Shown piece after piece: positions 49,220 to 56,945 of a stretch of DNA of 64,000 nt (position 1 is the stretch's first letter; the number at the start of each line of letters is the position of its first letter). Location of the stretch: contig CP102611.1 in NCBI GenBank assembly GCA_041874755.1, forward strand, positions 1,550,001 through 1,614,000. Direction: 5' to 3'. Origin of the DNA: Chitinibacter sp. SCUT-21 (GTDB lineage: Bacteria > Pseudomonadota > Gammaproteobacteria > Burkholderiales > Chitinibacteraceae). The position numbers and the translations under genes are program-made. The notes under the pieces were generated by a model. That model was not told where the DNA came from, made no database searches, and was given only the letters and a program-made list of their open reading frames with translations.

Positions 49220-50113
49220 TCATGCTCCAAAGCGTTTTACTGCTGCTTGCACGGTAGCGGTTTGAATCGCTACGGTATCTTCAATCGGTTCAGCATAGCC
49301 GCCGCCCATGGTCACCGCCACTGGTACGCCAAAACGTAGGCAGTGCTCGAACACCAGCTCATCGCGCGCCAGCAGCCCCGCCATGGTCAGATTCAGTTTT
49401 CCTAAACGATCACCCGCATAGGCATCGGCCCCTGCCAAATAAATCACCAAGTCAGGCTGCGACAGCGCAAATAGTTGCGGCAAAGCCCCCGCCAATTCGG
49501 TCAAGTAACTTGCATCATCGCAAGCATCGGGCAGCTCAATATCCCAATCGCTTAGCTGTTTATCAAATGGAAAGTTATTCGCGCCATGCATCGAAAAGGT
49601 AAATAGACTTGTCTCATTGGCCAGCATCGCGGCGGTGCCATTACCTTGATGTACATCCAGATCAATCACCAAAGCGCGCTCGATGAGCCCTTCGGTGCGC
49701 AATAATTTCAGCGCCACGGCGCTATCGTTAAACACGCAAAAGCCACTGCCGTGATCAGCAAAGGCATGGTGTGTGCCACCCGCCAAGCTCACGCCACAAC
49801 CCTCGCGCACAGCGGCGCGACAGGCCGCAATCGTCGCCCCCGTTGAGGCACGCGAGCGGAGCACTAAGGCTGGCGACCAAGGCAGTCCAATCACGCGCTG
49901 CTCCGCCGCGCTTAAGCGCCCTTCGCTTTGCTGGGCGATATATTCTGCCGTATGCGCCATTGCCAATTCGGCATCAGTTGCCAATGGGGTATCTTCAATT
50001 AGATCAAAAGCAAATTGAGCTACAGACCGATACAGCATAGGGTATTTGTGCGCAGGAAAACGATGCCCTGCCGGTAAGGGCAACGGATATTGGTCGGAAC
50101 GAAAAATCTTCAT
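49220..50113 (-). CDS. Histone-deacetylase-superfamily amidohydrolase
   Basis: Bacterial members of this zinc hydrolase family remove acyl groups from polyamines, acetoin enzymes (AcuC) or other amines. The 297-residue protein keeps the catalytic His pair (GGTHHAF, 115-116), zinc ligands Asp153/His155 in [10 protein letters not shown] and Asp230 in AGADAY, and Tyr273 in MGGGYA. So it is expected to be active. It starts 3 bp after ykgJ and its stop touches phhB, so the three are one operon. The substrate is unknown. Confidence 0.9.
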   Translation of the reverse strand: MKIFRSDQYPLPLPAGHRFPAHKYPMLYRSVAQFAFDLIEDTPLATDAELAMAHTAEYIAQQSEGRLSAAEQRVIGLPWSPALVLRSRASTGATIAACRAAVREGCGVSLAGGTHHAFADHGSGFCVFNDSAVALKLLRTEGLIERALVIDLDVHQGNGTAAMLANETSLFTFSMHGANNFPFDKQLSDWDIELPDACDDASYLTELAGALPQLFALSQPDLVIYLAGADAYAGDRLGKLNLTMAGLLARDELVFEHCLRFGVPVAVTMGGGYAEPIEDTVAIQTATVQAAVKRFGA

Positions 50114-50116
50114 GCG

Positions 50117-50452
50117 CTATTCAAAACCGACCAAATCAGCCTTGCTCAGCGGTGGCAAACCATATTTGGCGCGCGCTTTATTGCAGCGCTCGTCCGCTGC
50201 TTGCAGCTCTTTACACGAGCTAGAGCGCAGCTCATAAATGCCGCAGCAAGCGCTTTGCCCCACCGTACCCACCAATGAGGTACAGCGCGGATTAGGCTGA
50301 TTGGTGCCGCGCATCGCCACATAAAACGGGCTAATCGGCTCGACGAGGTCATCTGGCACCGTACCGCCCTCGGTTGCATCGCTTTCACCAAAATAAAACG
50401 ACACACGGTAATGCGCACAGCAGGCGCCACAACTTAAACAGGGGTGACTCAT
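50117..50452 (-). CDS. YkgJ-family cysteine-cluster protein
   Basis: This 111-residue protein has the family's cysteine set: Cys5, 8, 11 and 12 at the start ([14 protein letters not shown]), [13 protein letters not shown] and SSSCKELQ, the pattern of the UPF0153/YkgJ family thought to bind zinc or an iron-sulfur cluster. The family has no settled function. It is the first gene of a three-gene operon with a deacetylase-like hydrolase and phhB. Confidence 0.9.
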   Translation of the reverse strand: MSHPCLSCGACCAHYRVSFYFGESDATEGGTVPDDLVEPISPFYVAMRGTNQPNPRCTSLVGTVGQSACCGIYELRSSSCKELQAADERCNKARAKYGLPPLSKADLVGFE

Positions 50453-50602
50453 GATGAATAATTTTGTATCAGAAGCGGGCGAGTTTAATCAAAAACCCGC
50501 CACAATGCATTGCCCTGTCGCCAATCGTAGATAGCAGGTAAAACACACCAGATGTATCAGCCTGCAAAGTTCATCTTGAATAGCAATCCTGCATACACCC
50601 TA

Positions 50603-51112
50603 TTAGGCTTGTGATTGCATATAGTCTATCAACTGCTGCAAGGCCTTACCCCAACCCTCTTCAAAGCCCATCGCCGCATGCTGCGCTCGCCCAGCTGCAT
50701 CACGATGTTGCACAGTCGCGGTATAGCGGGAGCCTGTTGCAATCGGCTCAAGCTCAATGCTGGCTGTAAACGGAAAATCGCCGCAGCTACTATCGGCAAA
50801 CGATGGGTTGGGCCGAAAGCCCGGCAATAACGCATTGGTCCAAACCAAACGCCGATTGGGGATTAGCTCCAAATAACACCCCACGCCTGAAAAATGCTGT
50901 TCCGGCTCTGGGCCTTGCATCTCGGTGAGGAAAGCGCCACCAATGCGCAAATCAATCTGGCACTTCGTCGTGCGCCATGGCGCCGGCGTAAACCAATGCA
51001 CAATATGCTCAGGCGTTGTCCATGCAGCCCAGATCAACTCTGGCGGCAAGGGTACATCGCGGATAAATTGCAAATCTAATTCAGGCTTTAAAGCGTCACA
51101 ATTTGTATACAT
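50603..51112 (-). CDS. AHSA1/SRPBCC-domain protein
   Basis: The 169-residue protein has the helix-grip fold pattern of AHSA1-like START proteins: DVPLPPELIWAAWTTPEHIVHWF, DLRIGGAFLTEMQ, YLELIPNRRLVWTNAL, and a long C-terminal helix GFEEGWGKALQQLIDYM. Members bind hydrophobic ligands or are of unknown use; no ligand can be predicted. It is a single gene with no operon partner. Confidence 0.88.
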   Translation of the reverse strand: MYTNCDALKPELDLQFIRDVPLPPELIWAAWTTPEHIVHWFTPAPWRTTKCQIDLRIGGAFLTEMQGPEPEQHFSGVGCYLELIPNRRLVWTNALLPGFRPNPSFADSSCGDFPFTASIELEPIATGSRYTATVQHRDAAGRAQHAAMGFEEGWGKALQQLIDYMQSQA

Positions 51113-51274
51113 CGTCTACCCCATCACGATAAAGCTAGCCCTCTTTGTAGCAGTCATTCCTTTGAGTGCAATTAAAATCAGCAGCCCTCAACTTTGAAAA
51201 ACAAGGCAATTCTTTCATTTCAATTTCCCTAGCATGACGTGTACCATTTGGATATCAAACTTGGGGGCAAAAAA

Positions 51275-51895
51275 ATGAAAACTCAACGTCACTCACTACT
51301 CAGTACCCTCATCGCAGGGGTACTCGTCATCGCACCTGCGTATCTGGCCATTCTGCTTGTCATTAAAGCGGTAGGATCTCTAGTTGGTCTAGTTAAGCCA
51401 ATTGCGCTACTGCTGCCCAATTGGCTCCCCGCGGAGCAATTAATCGCACTGCTACTTTTGCTCGCATTGTGTCTATTTGTGGGGTTTGCCATCCGCACCA
51501 CGGCTGGCCGAGCGGCTCGGGATCGAATTGAAAAGCGTTTGTTTGCCCGCTTGCCCGGATATGCCCTGCTACGCAGTTTGACGCAAAGGATGGCGGGACG
51601 TGAAACAGAAGAAAGTTGGCAACCCGCGATGATCTCAATGGACGATGGAATGGTTCCGGGCTTTTTAATTGAGGAATTGGAAAATAGTTTATCGACCGTC
51701 TTTATTCCATCAATACCGACGCCATTTGCTGGCGCAGTTTATGTTCTGGAAAGCCATCGCGTGCATCCAGTTGACCTCCCCTTCCAACAAGCCATTAAAG
51801 TCATTTCCCGCTGGGGCAATGGTGCAGGCGAGATGGTCAAGGCGATGCGCAAGCCAGAATCCGCTATCAGCACGCATCAGCAGTCGAATCACTAG
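51275..51895 (+). CDS. DUF502-family membrane protein
   Basis: The 206-residue protein has two membrane spans near the N-terminus (LIAGVLVIAPAYLAILLVI and LIALLLLLALCLFVGFAI), then RIEKRLFARLPGYALLRSL and PTPFAGAVYVLESHRVHPVDL, which follow the DUF502 family (unknown function, inner membrane). The ATG at 51275 has GGGGG 7 bp upstream; an earlier in-frame ATG at 51239 was rejected. A nested hairpin follows the stop. Confidence 0.85.
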   Translation: MKTQRHSLLSTLIAGVLVIAPAYLAILLVIKAVGSLVGLVKPIALLLPNWLPAEQLIALLLLLALCLFVGFAIRTTAGRAARDRIEKRLFARLPGYALLRSLTQRMAGRETEESWQPAMISMDDGMVPGFLIEELENSLSTVFIPSIPTPFAGAVYVLESHRVHPVDLPFQQAIKVISRWGNGAGEMVKAMRKPESAISTHQQSNH

Positions 51896-51920
51896 CTATG
51901 TGATCGGTACATTGAGCAGC

Positions 51921-51963
51921 GTGCCCTGCAAGCGTTTATCCCGCTTTGAAATTCGCAGGGCAC
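51921..51963. terminator. Nested hairpin between convergent genes
   Basis: Outer arms GTGCCCTGC / GCAGGGCAC and inner arms AAGCG / CGCTT, without a T-run. It sits between the DUF502 gene and the outer-membrane protein gene. Confidence 0.55.
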
Positions 51964-51989
51964 CGTGTTCAGCGCGGTGGAAATGACAG

Positions 51990-52790
51990 TTACTTTGGAA
52001 ACAACAAAGTCAGCGCCATTCTAAAGCTCCAGCCCGAAGGCCCATTATCAAAGCTTTCGGCGTAATAGCGCGGCCCCGCCGTCACCTGCATTAACTGCCC
52101 ACCCGCATTAAAGAGCTGCCCAACCGTCAGTCCAATGGGAACCGACCATTCATCACTGTCCCAATTGCGACTGGCTTCGGCCTGCAAGGTAAAGGTGGTC
52201 GCCTTCGGCGTGGTATAACTAAAGAATGGTTGAATCAGCGTCATATTAATGTCGGCACGCTGATCATCTCCAGCAAAAGACCATAAGTGATTCGCCAGCA
52301 TGCCATATGTCAAGGGGCCTGACTGTTTCAAAGCCACGGCAGTAGGACCTGCCGCCCATTGATCTGCCCCGGTTAGCTCATCAGTGGCTGTTGGCAATAA
52401 TAAAACCGGCCCAGCCCCCCAAATCCAACCACTTTCTGTTGCCGCTTTGGGTGAAAAAAACAGGCTTTGCACCGTATCGCCCAAACCAAATTGCTCGCCA
52501 GCACCAGGGAAGATTTCGTCTTGATTCACCACCGGCACAATCGTGCGGGAAATCATATTCCACTCGTCCGCGATATCGATGGGGACCACGGGTTGAATAT
52601 TCATGGTCAGGCGCTCACCCTCTTTCAGTGGGCCGATATTTTGATCGTAATTAGCCTGAAAAGGCACACTAATCAAAGCCGCAACCGGGTTAGCCAACTG
52701 TTTAGCCAGCTCGGTATTATCCACCGCCAATGCCATATTCGATGCCACAATGGCACAAGCGCCGAACATCCCCCAAATTTGCTTCGTCAT
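51990..52790 (-). CDS. Predicted outer-membrane beta-barrel protein
   Basis: The 266-residue protein has a signal peptide (MTKQIWGMFGACAIVASNMA) and then ELAKQLANPVAALISVPFQANYDQNI. That opening is shared with a widespread group often labelled transporter or, wrongly, neuromedin U. Alternating strands and a C-terminal FRMALTLLFPK, close to a barrel-insertion signal, suggest an outer-membrane barrel. The ATG at 52790 with GGGAG is preferred over a 36-residue upstream extension. The cargo is unknown and it has no operon partner. Confidence 0.82.
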   Translation of the reverse strand: MTKQIWGMFGACAIVASNMALAVDNTELAKQLANPVAALISVPFQANYDQNIGPLKEGERLTMNIQPVVPIDIADEWNMISRTIVPVVNQDEIFPGAGEQFGLGDTVQSLFFSPKAATESGWIWGAGPVLLLPTATDELTGADQWAAGPTAVALKQSGPLTYGMLANHLWSFAGDDQRADINMTLIQPFFSYTTPKATTFTLQAEASRNWDSDEWSVPIGLTVGQLFNAGGQLMQVTAGPRYYAESFDNGPSGWSFRMALTLLFPK

Positions 52791-53073
52791 TGATGACTCC
52801 CTATCAGCTAAATGACCTTTAGGATGCGTACATTTGCTAACGTAACAAGCTAGCAAGCCCATCAACCGCATGGCAGAGTAGCCAACGTCAGCACCCATTT
52901 CCCAAGCAAAATCTTACCATTTATTACGCATGCATAATTATATACTTACCAATAAATTATAAAATTGATAGAAAACCATCGCCAAGCAGAGATCGACTTC
53001 ACCCATGAAGCAAATCCTTTACCATGTATAAGCCAACAAGCCATATTTAAAATAAATTTAAAGCAAATACCCC

Positions 53074-53328
53074 CTAATCAATCAACAAACCCGCCGCCGC
53101 AAAGCGAGCCTTGACCATCGCCAAATCGCCTTCGTACTCCCAATACAATTGCCGCCCATGCGACGAAGTAACCAACACATACTGCTCGCTAATCGACTGA
53201 ATGCGTTCCAGCGCGATCAACTTCTCCACGAACGGCTCGCCCTCAATGGTCTCAATTATCTCGCTGTGATCAGCCGCATAGCCATGCATCACCAAGGCAT
53301 TGCGTACGCGTAAAGCAATAAACTTCAT
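53074..53328 (-). CDS. Small protein of unknown function, 84 residues
   Basis: This soluble acidic protein begins MKFIALRVRNALVMHGYAAD and contains GEPFVEKLIALERIQSIS and QLYWEYEGDLAMVKARF; it looks like an alternating alpha/beta fold. AGGAG lies 6 bp before the ATG, which supports it being translated. It stands alone at the left edge of the repeat-rich zone. Confidence 0.7.
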   Translation of the reverse strand: MKFIALRVRNALVMHGYAADHSEIIETIEGEPFVEKLIALERIQSISEQYVLVTSSHGRQLYWEYEGDLAMVKARFAAAGLLID

Positions 53329-53600
53329 GATTTTCTCCTCAATTAATCTGGCTGCTAGCGTAACAGTTGCGGAGTTGTGGCTGTAGATACAGCGCGAGGG
53401 GTTACAGTTTGACCGCTATCGATAATGCCCTGGTCTGCTTGTTGAGGGCTACAAATCTCGGACAGCAAATTAATACGCTGTTTTTCCGTAATGGAGAGCG
53501 CTAGCGGCCTTGCGCTCGTCTGCAGCAAGGGCATTTGCCTAGCAAAACTTGAGGAGGAGGAGGTCGCCTTTCTTTGCTGATTGCTTTGCCGAAGCCAAAA

Positions 53601-53648
53601 AAGTGAGTGCCGCCGCACAGCCGCCAATGCCCGTTGATTGAATGTTGC
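53601..53648 (+). repeat. Dispersed repeat R3, copy 1
   Basis: AGTGCCGCCGCACAGCCGCC, then AATGCCCGTTGATTGAATGT and TGC. Five related copies occur between 53.6 and 57.0 kb; this one is followed at once by a GGCGGTTT hairpin. Confidence 0.75.
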
Positions 53649-53733
53649 CGGCCAAACCGCCAGGTTTGGCGGTTTCTTCATCAGTCTGCAGCAAAATGCC
53701 CTTGGCAATTAGGCCCTACGCCGCAACCAGCGC

Positions 53734-53798
53734 AGGGGTATATTAGGCCAAATCAATAAGGATATTACCTACAGAGCAACACCCATATATGTATACAC
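53734..53798 (+). repeat. Dispersed repeat R1, copy B
   Basis: It starts GGGGTATAT, has ATTACCTACAGAGCAACACC in the middle and ends near GTATAC. It is closest to copy A in the ACCTACAGAGCAA core. Confidence 0.65.
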
Positions 53799-53820
53799 GG
53801 CAAGTCGACAGCTACACAGC

Positions 53821-54285
53821 TCAGTTAGCCGAATATGCAGCTTTCTTGGCGGAATGGCGACGAAGCAGAAAGGCGACAGAACCAGCAACAGCAACAATGC
53901 TGCTTAGTACGCCGATAGAATTAAGTGCCACGCCAGTATAGCGCCACACTTCAGACGGCCACATACTCACGTCGTGAGTAAAAGCACCGAAAATAGCCAC
54001 CCCAGCGGCAGGGACACCGATCAGCGACAAAAGCGCATACAGCACAGCAGAAAAGCGAAGCCCCAGCGCCAATAGCAGCGCAAACACGCCCAAAGCAATC
54101 GCAGCAGTCAGCGAGGCAGTGGGCCCCAAGGGTTGCAGGTTTTGTTCAATCCGCTGCACCCCCACCACATTCCACATAATTGCCCCAACCGCCCACAGCA
54201 ATTGCACAATCAGCACGATGCGCAATGGCTTGGCCGCTTCGCTCCACTGGGGAATAAGACTCAGCGCCTGATTTTTCGTCATCAT
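53821..54285 (-). CDS. Four-span membrane protein of unknown function
   Basis: The 154-residue protein has four hydrophobic segments: IVLIVQLLWAVGAIMWNVVG, ASLTAAIALGVFALLLALGL, VLYALLSLIGVPAAGVAIFG and IGVLSSIVAVAGSVAFLL. It ends in a basic cytoplasmic tail RRHSAKKAAYSAN. GGGA lies 7 bp before the ATG at 54285; a 27-residue upstream extension was rejected. R1 copy B lies just downstream and more repeats upstream, so the gene is embedded in the mosaic. No family was recognised. Confidence 0.72.
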   Translation of the reverse strand: MMTKNQALSLIPQWSEAAKPLRIVLIVQLLWAVGAIMWNVVGVQRIEQNLQPLGPTASLTAAIALGVFALLLALGLRFSAVLYALLSLIGVPAAGVAIFGAFTHDVSMWPSEVWRYTGVALNSIGVLSSIVAVAGSVAFLLRRHSAKKAAYSAN

Positions 54286-54556
54286 ATTTTTTCCCGATTT
54301 AAATGAATCTTTAAACACATTAAAAACAGGCAACTCATGCACCGCTGAGTTAGCGCAACACCACAAAGACCCGCGCCAATCAGCTAGTTTTAGCTAAACA
54401 TTCTTGTATGCTGCAGCAATGAGAATTAGCCTGCTACGCAGCCAGCGAACCGGCAGCCTCACCCGCCAGACGAGCAAGGGGTGATGGAGCTAAACACTTT
54501 AGTATCTTAGCGAAGGTCGTAACTTAAGGCCAGTGTCAGCATTACCTACTCCTTGC

Positions 54557-54610
54557 AACCCTAACGCGCCCGATCGCCGCGAAACCCGCTTGAAACAGCC
54601 ACGGCGAGGC
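54557..54610 (+). repeat. Dispersed repeat R4, copy 1
   Basis: AACCCTAACGCGCCCGATCG followed by CCGCGAAACCCGCTTGAAA and CACGGCGAGGC. It matches 55971-56025 at all but two positions (one indel, one substitution). The region between it and R1 copy C is also similar to that before copy D. Confidence 0.8.
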
Positions 54611-54674
54611 ACAGCATCAACTCGCCACGCGCTAACGGCGCGTCTCTACGGGCCATCCGCTCCACTAAACAACA

Positions 54675-54738
54675 GGGGTATATCAAGAAAGAGCTATAGA
54701 ATATTAAACTTCAGAGCAATACAACGGCACGTATAAGC
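54675..54738 (+). repeat. Dispersed repeat R1, copy C
   Basis: GGGGTATATCAAGAAAGAGC, then AATATTAAACTTCAGAGCAA and a late GTATAAGCC. It is close to copies D and E over about 65 bp. Confidence 0.8.
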
Positions 54739-54788
54739 CTCGATGGTCAGACGATGGTTTTGAATTCCCGTTAAAGCGAAGGCCGAGA

Positions 54789-54837
54789 AGTGAGCGCCGT
54801 GGCGTACAGCCGCCAATGCCGGTTGATTGAATGTTGC
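54789..54837 (+). repeat. Dispersed repeat R3, copy 2
   Basis: AGTGAGCGCCGTGGCGTACA followed by GCCGCCAATGCCGGTTGATT and GAATGTTGC. It runs directly into R2 copy 1. A block shared with 56750-56800 (CGATGGTTTTGAATTCCCGT) lies just before it. Confidence 0.75.
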
Positions 54838-54946
54838 AGGTAGAAAAAACACCGTAGGGCGCGGTTAGCCGAAGACGTAACCCGCCAATCAGAATCAATA
54901 TCCACAAACATCAATCAGCGCGGGTCACTACCTGCCCTACACGGCT
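54811..54946 (+). repeat. 136-bp repeat R2, copy 1
   Basis: It is identical to 56485-56620 at 133 of 136 positions by direct comparison. The inner part (54852-54944) is bounded by CCGTAGGGCG and CCCTACACGG, imperfect inverted repeats, and holds the hairpin GGTTA/TAACC. The repeat ends on the TAG stop codon of the VOC gene (54945-54947). Confidence 0.9.
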
Positions 54947-55340
54947 ATCCAACGGTTGGTGGCGTGTTACACACCACCGCCAATTTATTGCCCACCGGAT
55001 CACGCACATACGCCGCGTACCAGTGCGGGCCATAATCACGCGGGCCGGGCGCGCCCTCATCCTTGCCACCATGTGCCATCGCTGCGGCATAAAACTGCTC
55101 GACCTGCTGCTGCGTTTGCGCCGGGAAGGCCAGCATAGTGCCATTGCCCGCTGTGGCGGCTTGGCCATCAAACGGCGTCGCCACCCACACTACAAGCCCT
55201 TCACCACTGCTACCGAGCGAATACGCTTTCCAGCCCGGAAACGTCATATGCGAGCCCCAACCCACCGTAGCCAGCACCGCATCATAAAACGCACACGAAG
55301 CCGCATGGTCGTTCGCGCCTAAAGTGACATAGCTTTGCAT
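54945..55340 (-). CDS. VOC/glyoxalase-family protein
   Basis: The 131-residue protein has a single vicinal-oxygen-chelate domain: SYVTLGANDHAASCAFYDAV, GEGLVVWVATPFDGQAA, GNGTMLAFPAQTQQQVEQFY, HGGKDEGAPGPRDYGPHW and the closing YVRDPVGNKLAVVCNT. This is the fold of lyases, dioxygenases and bleomycin-binding proteins; the actual reaction is unknown. The ATG at 55340 is preferred; the frame upstream is open for 59 codons without likeness. Its last bases coincide with the end of repeat R2 copy 1. Confidence 0.87.
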   Translation of the reverse strand: MQSYVTLGANDHAASCAFYDAVLATVGWGSHMTFPGWKAYSLGSSGEGLVVWVATPFDGQAATAGNGTMLAFPAQTQQQVEQFYAAAMAHGGKDEGAPGPRDYGPHWYAAYVRDPVGNKLAVVCNTPPTVG

Positions 55341-55516
55341 ACTCCACCCTTTTAAGTTCAGAAAGAAACCGCAGCTTAGCACAAACAGAACGAACGTTCT
55401 ATTTGTTTTTAAAGCCACTGTCCCCCTAGATGTCCAAAGCAAAAGCAGCCTTGTTAGATTTGCCCGCTGTTCGCGACTCAAAGAAGTAGTCACACACAAA
55501 CAAACGGAGATGAACA

Positions 55517-55708
55517 ATGGGAATTAGCGGCTGCACCTCCTGCCAACTCGGCGGCACTGAAGCACTCAAAGCCTATGATCGAGCGTATCAACTCAAACTC
55601 AATGAAGAAGCCAAACAGCAAGCAGCACAAATACAAAAACCCAATGAGGGTATTAATCAACCAGAGATTGGGGCGATTGTGGGCGGGAGTATTAATTTAA
55701 AAATTTAA
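55517..55708 (+). CDS. Small protein, 63 residues, unknown function
   Basis: It begins MGISGCTSCQLGGTEALKAY and continues with a charged, probably helical stretch (AYQLKLNEEAKQQAAQIQ), then GINQPEIGAIVGGSINLKI. GGAG lies 8 bp before the ATG, and base usage is gene-like. CxxC near the N-terminus is notable. It stands alone and its start region overlaps the far upstream end of the VOC frame on the other strand. I recognise no family. Confidence 0.6.
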   Translation: MGISGCTSCQLGGTEALKAYDRAYQLKLNEEAKQQAAQIQKPNEGINQPEIGAIVGGSINLKI

Positions 55709-55821
55709 CTCATTTGCTCAAATTTTTGGCTTCAATAGTTTTCTCATGCGAGGCCTAGCCTGCTAGCGCAGGCGGTAAAGGCGGCTTCGCCCAGCTAACG
55801 ACGTAACTGCGCTTGGCAGTT

Positions 55822-55852
55822 TTGCCACCAATGTCGGTTGATTGAATGTTGC
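55822..55852 (+). repeat. Dispersed repeat R3, copy 3 (partial)
   Basis: TTGCCACCAATGTCGGTTGA then TTGAATGTTGC; followed by the AAACCGCC/GGCGGTTT hairpin (55858-55879), as in copy 1. Confidence 0.7.
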
Positions 55853-55970
55853 CAGCCAAACCGCCAAACAAGGCGGTTTGCTCATGCGTTGCCTAGCCTG
55901 CTGGCGCAGGCGGTAAACCGGCGGTTTCGCCCGCCTGACGAATCAGGGGCAGTCTTGCCTTGCCCCTGAT

Positions 55971-56025
55971 AACCCTAACGCGCCCGATCGCCGCGAAACC
56001 CCGCTTGAAAAAGCCACGGCGAGGC
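55971..56025 (+). repeat. Dispersed repeat R4, copy 2
   Basis: It is near-identical to 54557-54610. Here it forms the left arm of a large stem-loop (56005-56103). Confidence 0.8.
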
Positions 56026-56103
56026 GCCGCTACAACTCGCTTCGCGCTAACGTCGCGAAGCTCAAACACTACGCGGCTTAAAACCTCGCCGTAACTTTTT
56101 CAA
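56005..56103. other. 99-nt nested stem-loop
   Basis: Outer arms TTGAAAAAG-CC-ACGGCGAGG and CCTCGCCGT-AA-CTTTTTCAA pair over 18 bp with one 2x2 internal loop. Inside lie GCCGC/GCGGC, then GCTTCGCG/CGCGAAGC around a 7-nt loop. It is compatible with a structured RNA or a foldable single-strand DNA site. Confidence 0.7.
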
Positions 56104-56143
56104 ACGGCGCGTCTCCACGGGCAATCCGTTCTAATGAGCGACA

Positions 56144-56210
56144 GGGGTATATCAAGGAAGATCAAATAGGTATTTAACTTTAGAGCAACACATGGGCATG
56201 TATATGCCGC
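56144..56210 (+). repeat. Dispersed repeat R1, copy D
   Basis: GGGGTATATCAAGGAAGATC, then TTTAACTTTAGAGCAACACA and GTATATGCCGC. Confidence 0.8.
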
Positions 56211-56436
56211 AATCGTTGGTCTGCGGGCTTTCCCCTGTCATCAAGCCGAGCGAGGAACAGGCGGGGCGGGGTTTCGGCGAGGACTGTTTGAGCGCGTAGC
56301 GCGAGTTCCGCAGCCGCCGCCTCGACTGTCCGCAGCGAGGCGTGACGGAGCTTGGCAACTTGTTGCCTTAGCGTAGTCCGTGGCCTAGGGCTAACATTTT
56401 GCGTAGCAAAACTTGATGAGGGGCGGCCTTCTTTGG

Positions 56437-56468
56437 CTTACCTTTCTTGGCCGTTCAAGAAAGGTAAG
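56437..56468. repeat. 13-bp perfect hairpin preceding R3 copy 4
   Basis: CTTACCTTTCTTG and CAAGAAAGGTAAG around a 6-nt loop. A similar hairpin, CTTACTTCTC/GAGAAGTAAG (56871-56902), precedes R3 copy 5, so hairpin plus R3 is a recurring unit. Confidence 0.8.
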
Positions 56469-56511
56469 TGCCGCGGCGCATAGCCGTCAATGCCGGTTGA
56501 TTGAATGTTGC
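56466..56511 (+). repeat. Dispersed repeat R3, copy 4
   Basis: AAGTGCCGCGGCGCATAGCC, then GTCAATGCCGGTTGATTGAA and TGTTGC; it runs into R2 copy 2. Confidence 0.75.
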
Positions 56512-56620
56512 AGGTAGAAAAAACACCGTAGGGCGCGGTTAGCCGAAGACGTAACCCGCCAATCAGAATCAATATCCACAAACATCAATCAGCGCGGGTC
56601 ACGACCCGCCCTACACGGCT
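56485..56620 (+). repeat. 136-bp repeat R2, copy 2
   Basis: Second copy of 54811-54946. Terminal inverted repeats CCGTAGGGCG and CCCTACACGG bound 56526-56618, with GGTTA/TAACC and GCGGGT/ACCCGC hairpins inside. The TAGGGCG-type ends resemble widespread REP/MITE-like bacterial elements. Confidence 0.9.
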
Positions 56621-56683
56621 CCCTCGGCGATGGGCGACATGGGATTAAAGCCCCAGACCACAGATCGCGGCCTTATTCTGCAT

Positions 56684-56750
56684 GGGGTATATCAAGAAAG
56701 AGCAATTCAATATTCATCTTCAGAGCAACACCATAGCAGGTATATGCCGC
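56684..56750 (+). repeat. Dispersed repeat R1, copy E
   Basis: GGGGTATATCAAGAAAGAGC, then TATTCATCTTCAGAGCAACA and GTATATGCCGC. It is followed by the same CGATGGTTTTGAATTCCCGT block as copy C. Confidence 0.82.
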
Positions 56751-56899
56751 GATGGTCGGGCGATGGTTTTGAATTCCCGTAAAAGCGAAGGCCGAGTGAG
56801 GAGCGAGACCTAGGCTCGCGACGAGTGAGGGAACGGCGGAGCCGACTTCGCCTCGGGTCGCCTTCTCTTGCTTACTTCTCGTGGCGAAGCAAGAGAAGT

Positions 56900-56945
56900 A
56901 AGTGCCGCGGCGCATAGCCGCCAATGCCCGTTGATTGGATGTCGC
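56900..56945 (+). repeat. Dispersed repeat R3, copy 5
   Basis: AAGTGCCGCGGCGCATAGCC, then GCCAATGCCCGTTGATTGGA and TGTCGC; followed by AACCGCC/GGCGG hairpin sequence. Confidence 0.75.

Larger units (their letters stand above)
53329..53820. other. Gene-poor stretch with repeats R3 and R1
   Basis: It contains an R3 copy (53601-53648), an AAACCGCC/GGCGGTTT hairpin (53654-53675) and R1 copy B. A 117-codon frame on the minus strand (53355-53708) is just the translation of repeats, with low-complexity runs (TSSSSS), and is not called a gene. Confidence 0.7.
54286..54944. other. Gene-free repeat-rich stretch
   Basis: It carries R4 copy 1, R1 copy C, the R5 block, R3 copy 2 and R2 copy 1 in that order. 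Short frames here translate repeats only. The right edge is the stop codon of the VOC gene. Confidence 0.7.

Noticed and set aside
53355..53708. 117-codon minus-strand frame
   Set aside because: It is made of repeat R3 and hairpin sequence, with a run of serines, and has no Shine-Dalgarno or family likeness.
54704..56924. Minus-strand frames of 67-83 codons (54704-54907, 56152-56358, 56673-56924) with similar C-termini
   Set aside because: Their likeness comes from reading repeat R1 in the same frame; frame-breaking differences between copies show that they are not conserved proteins.
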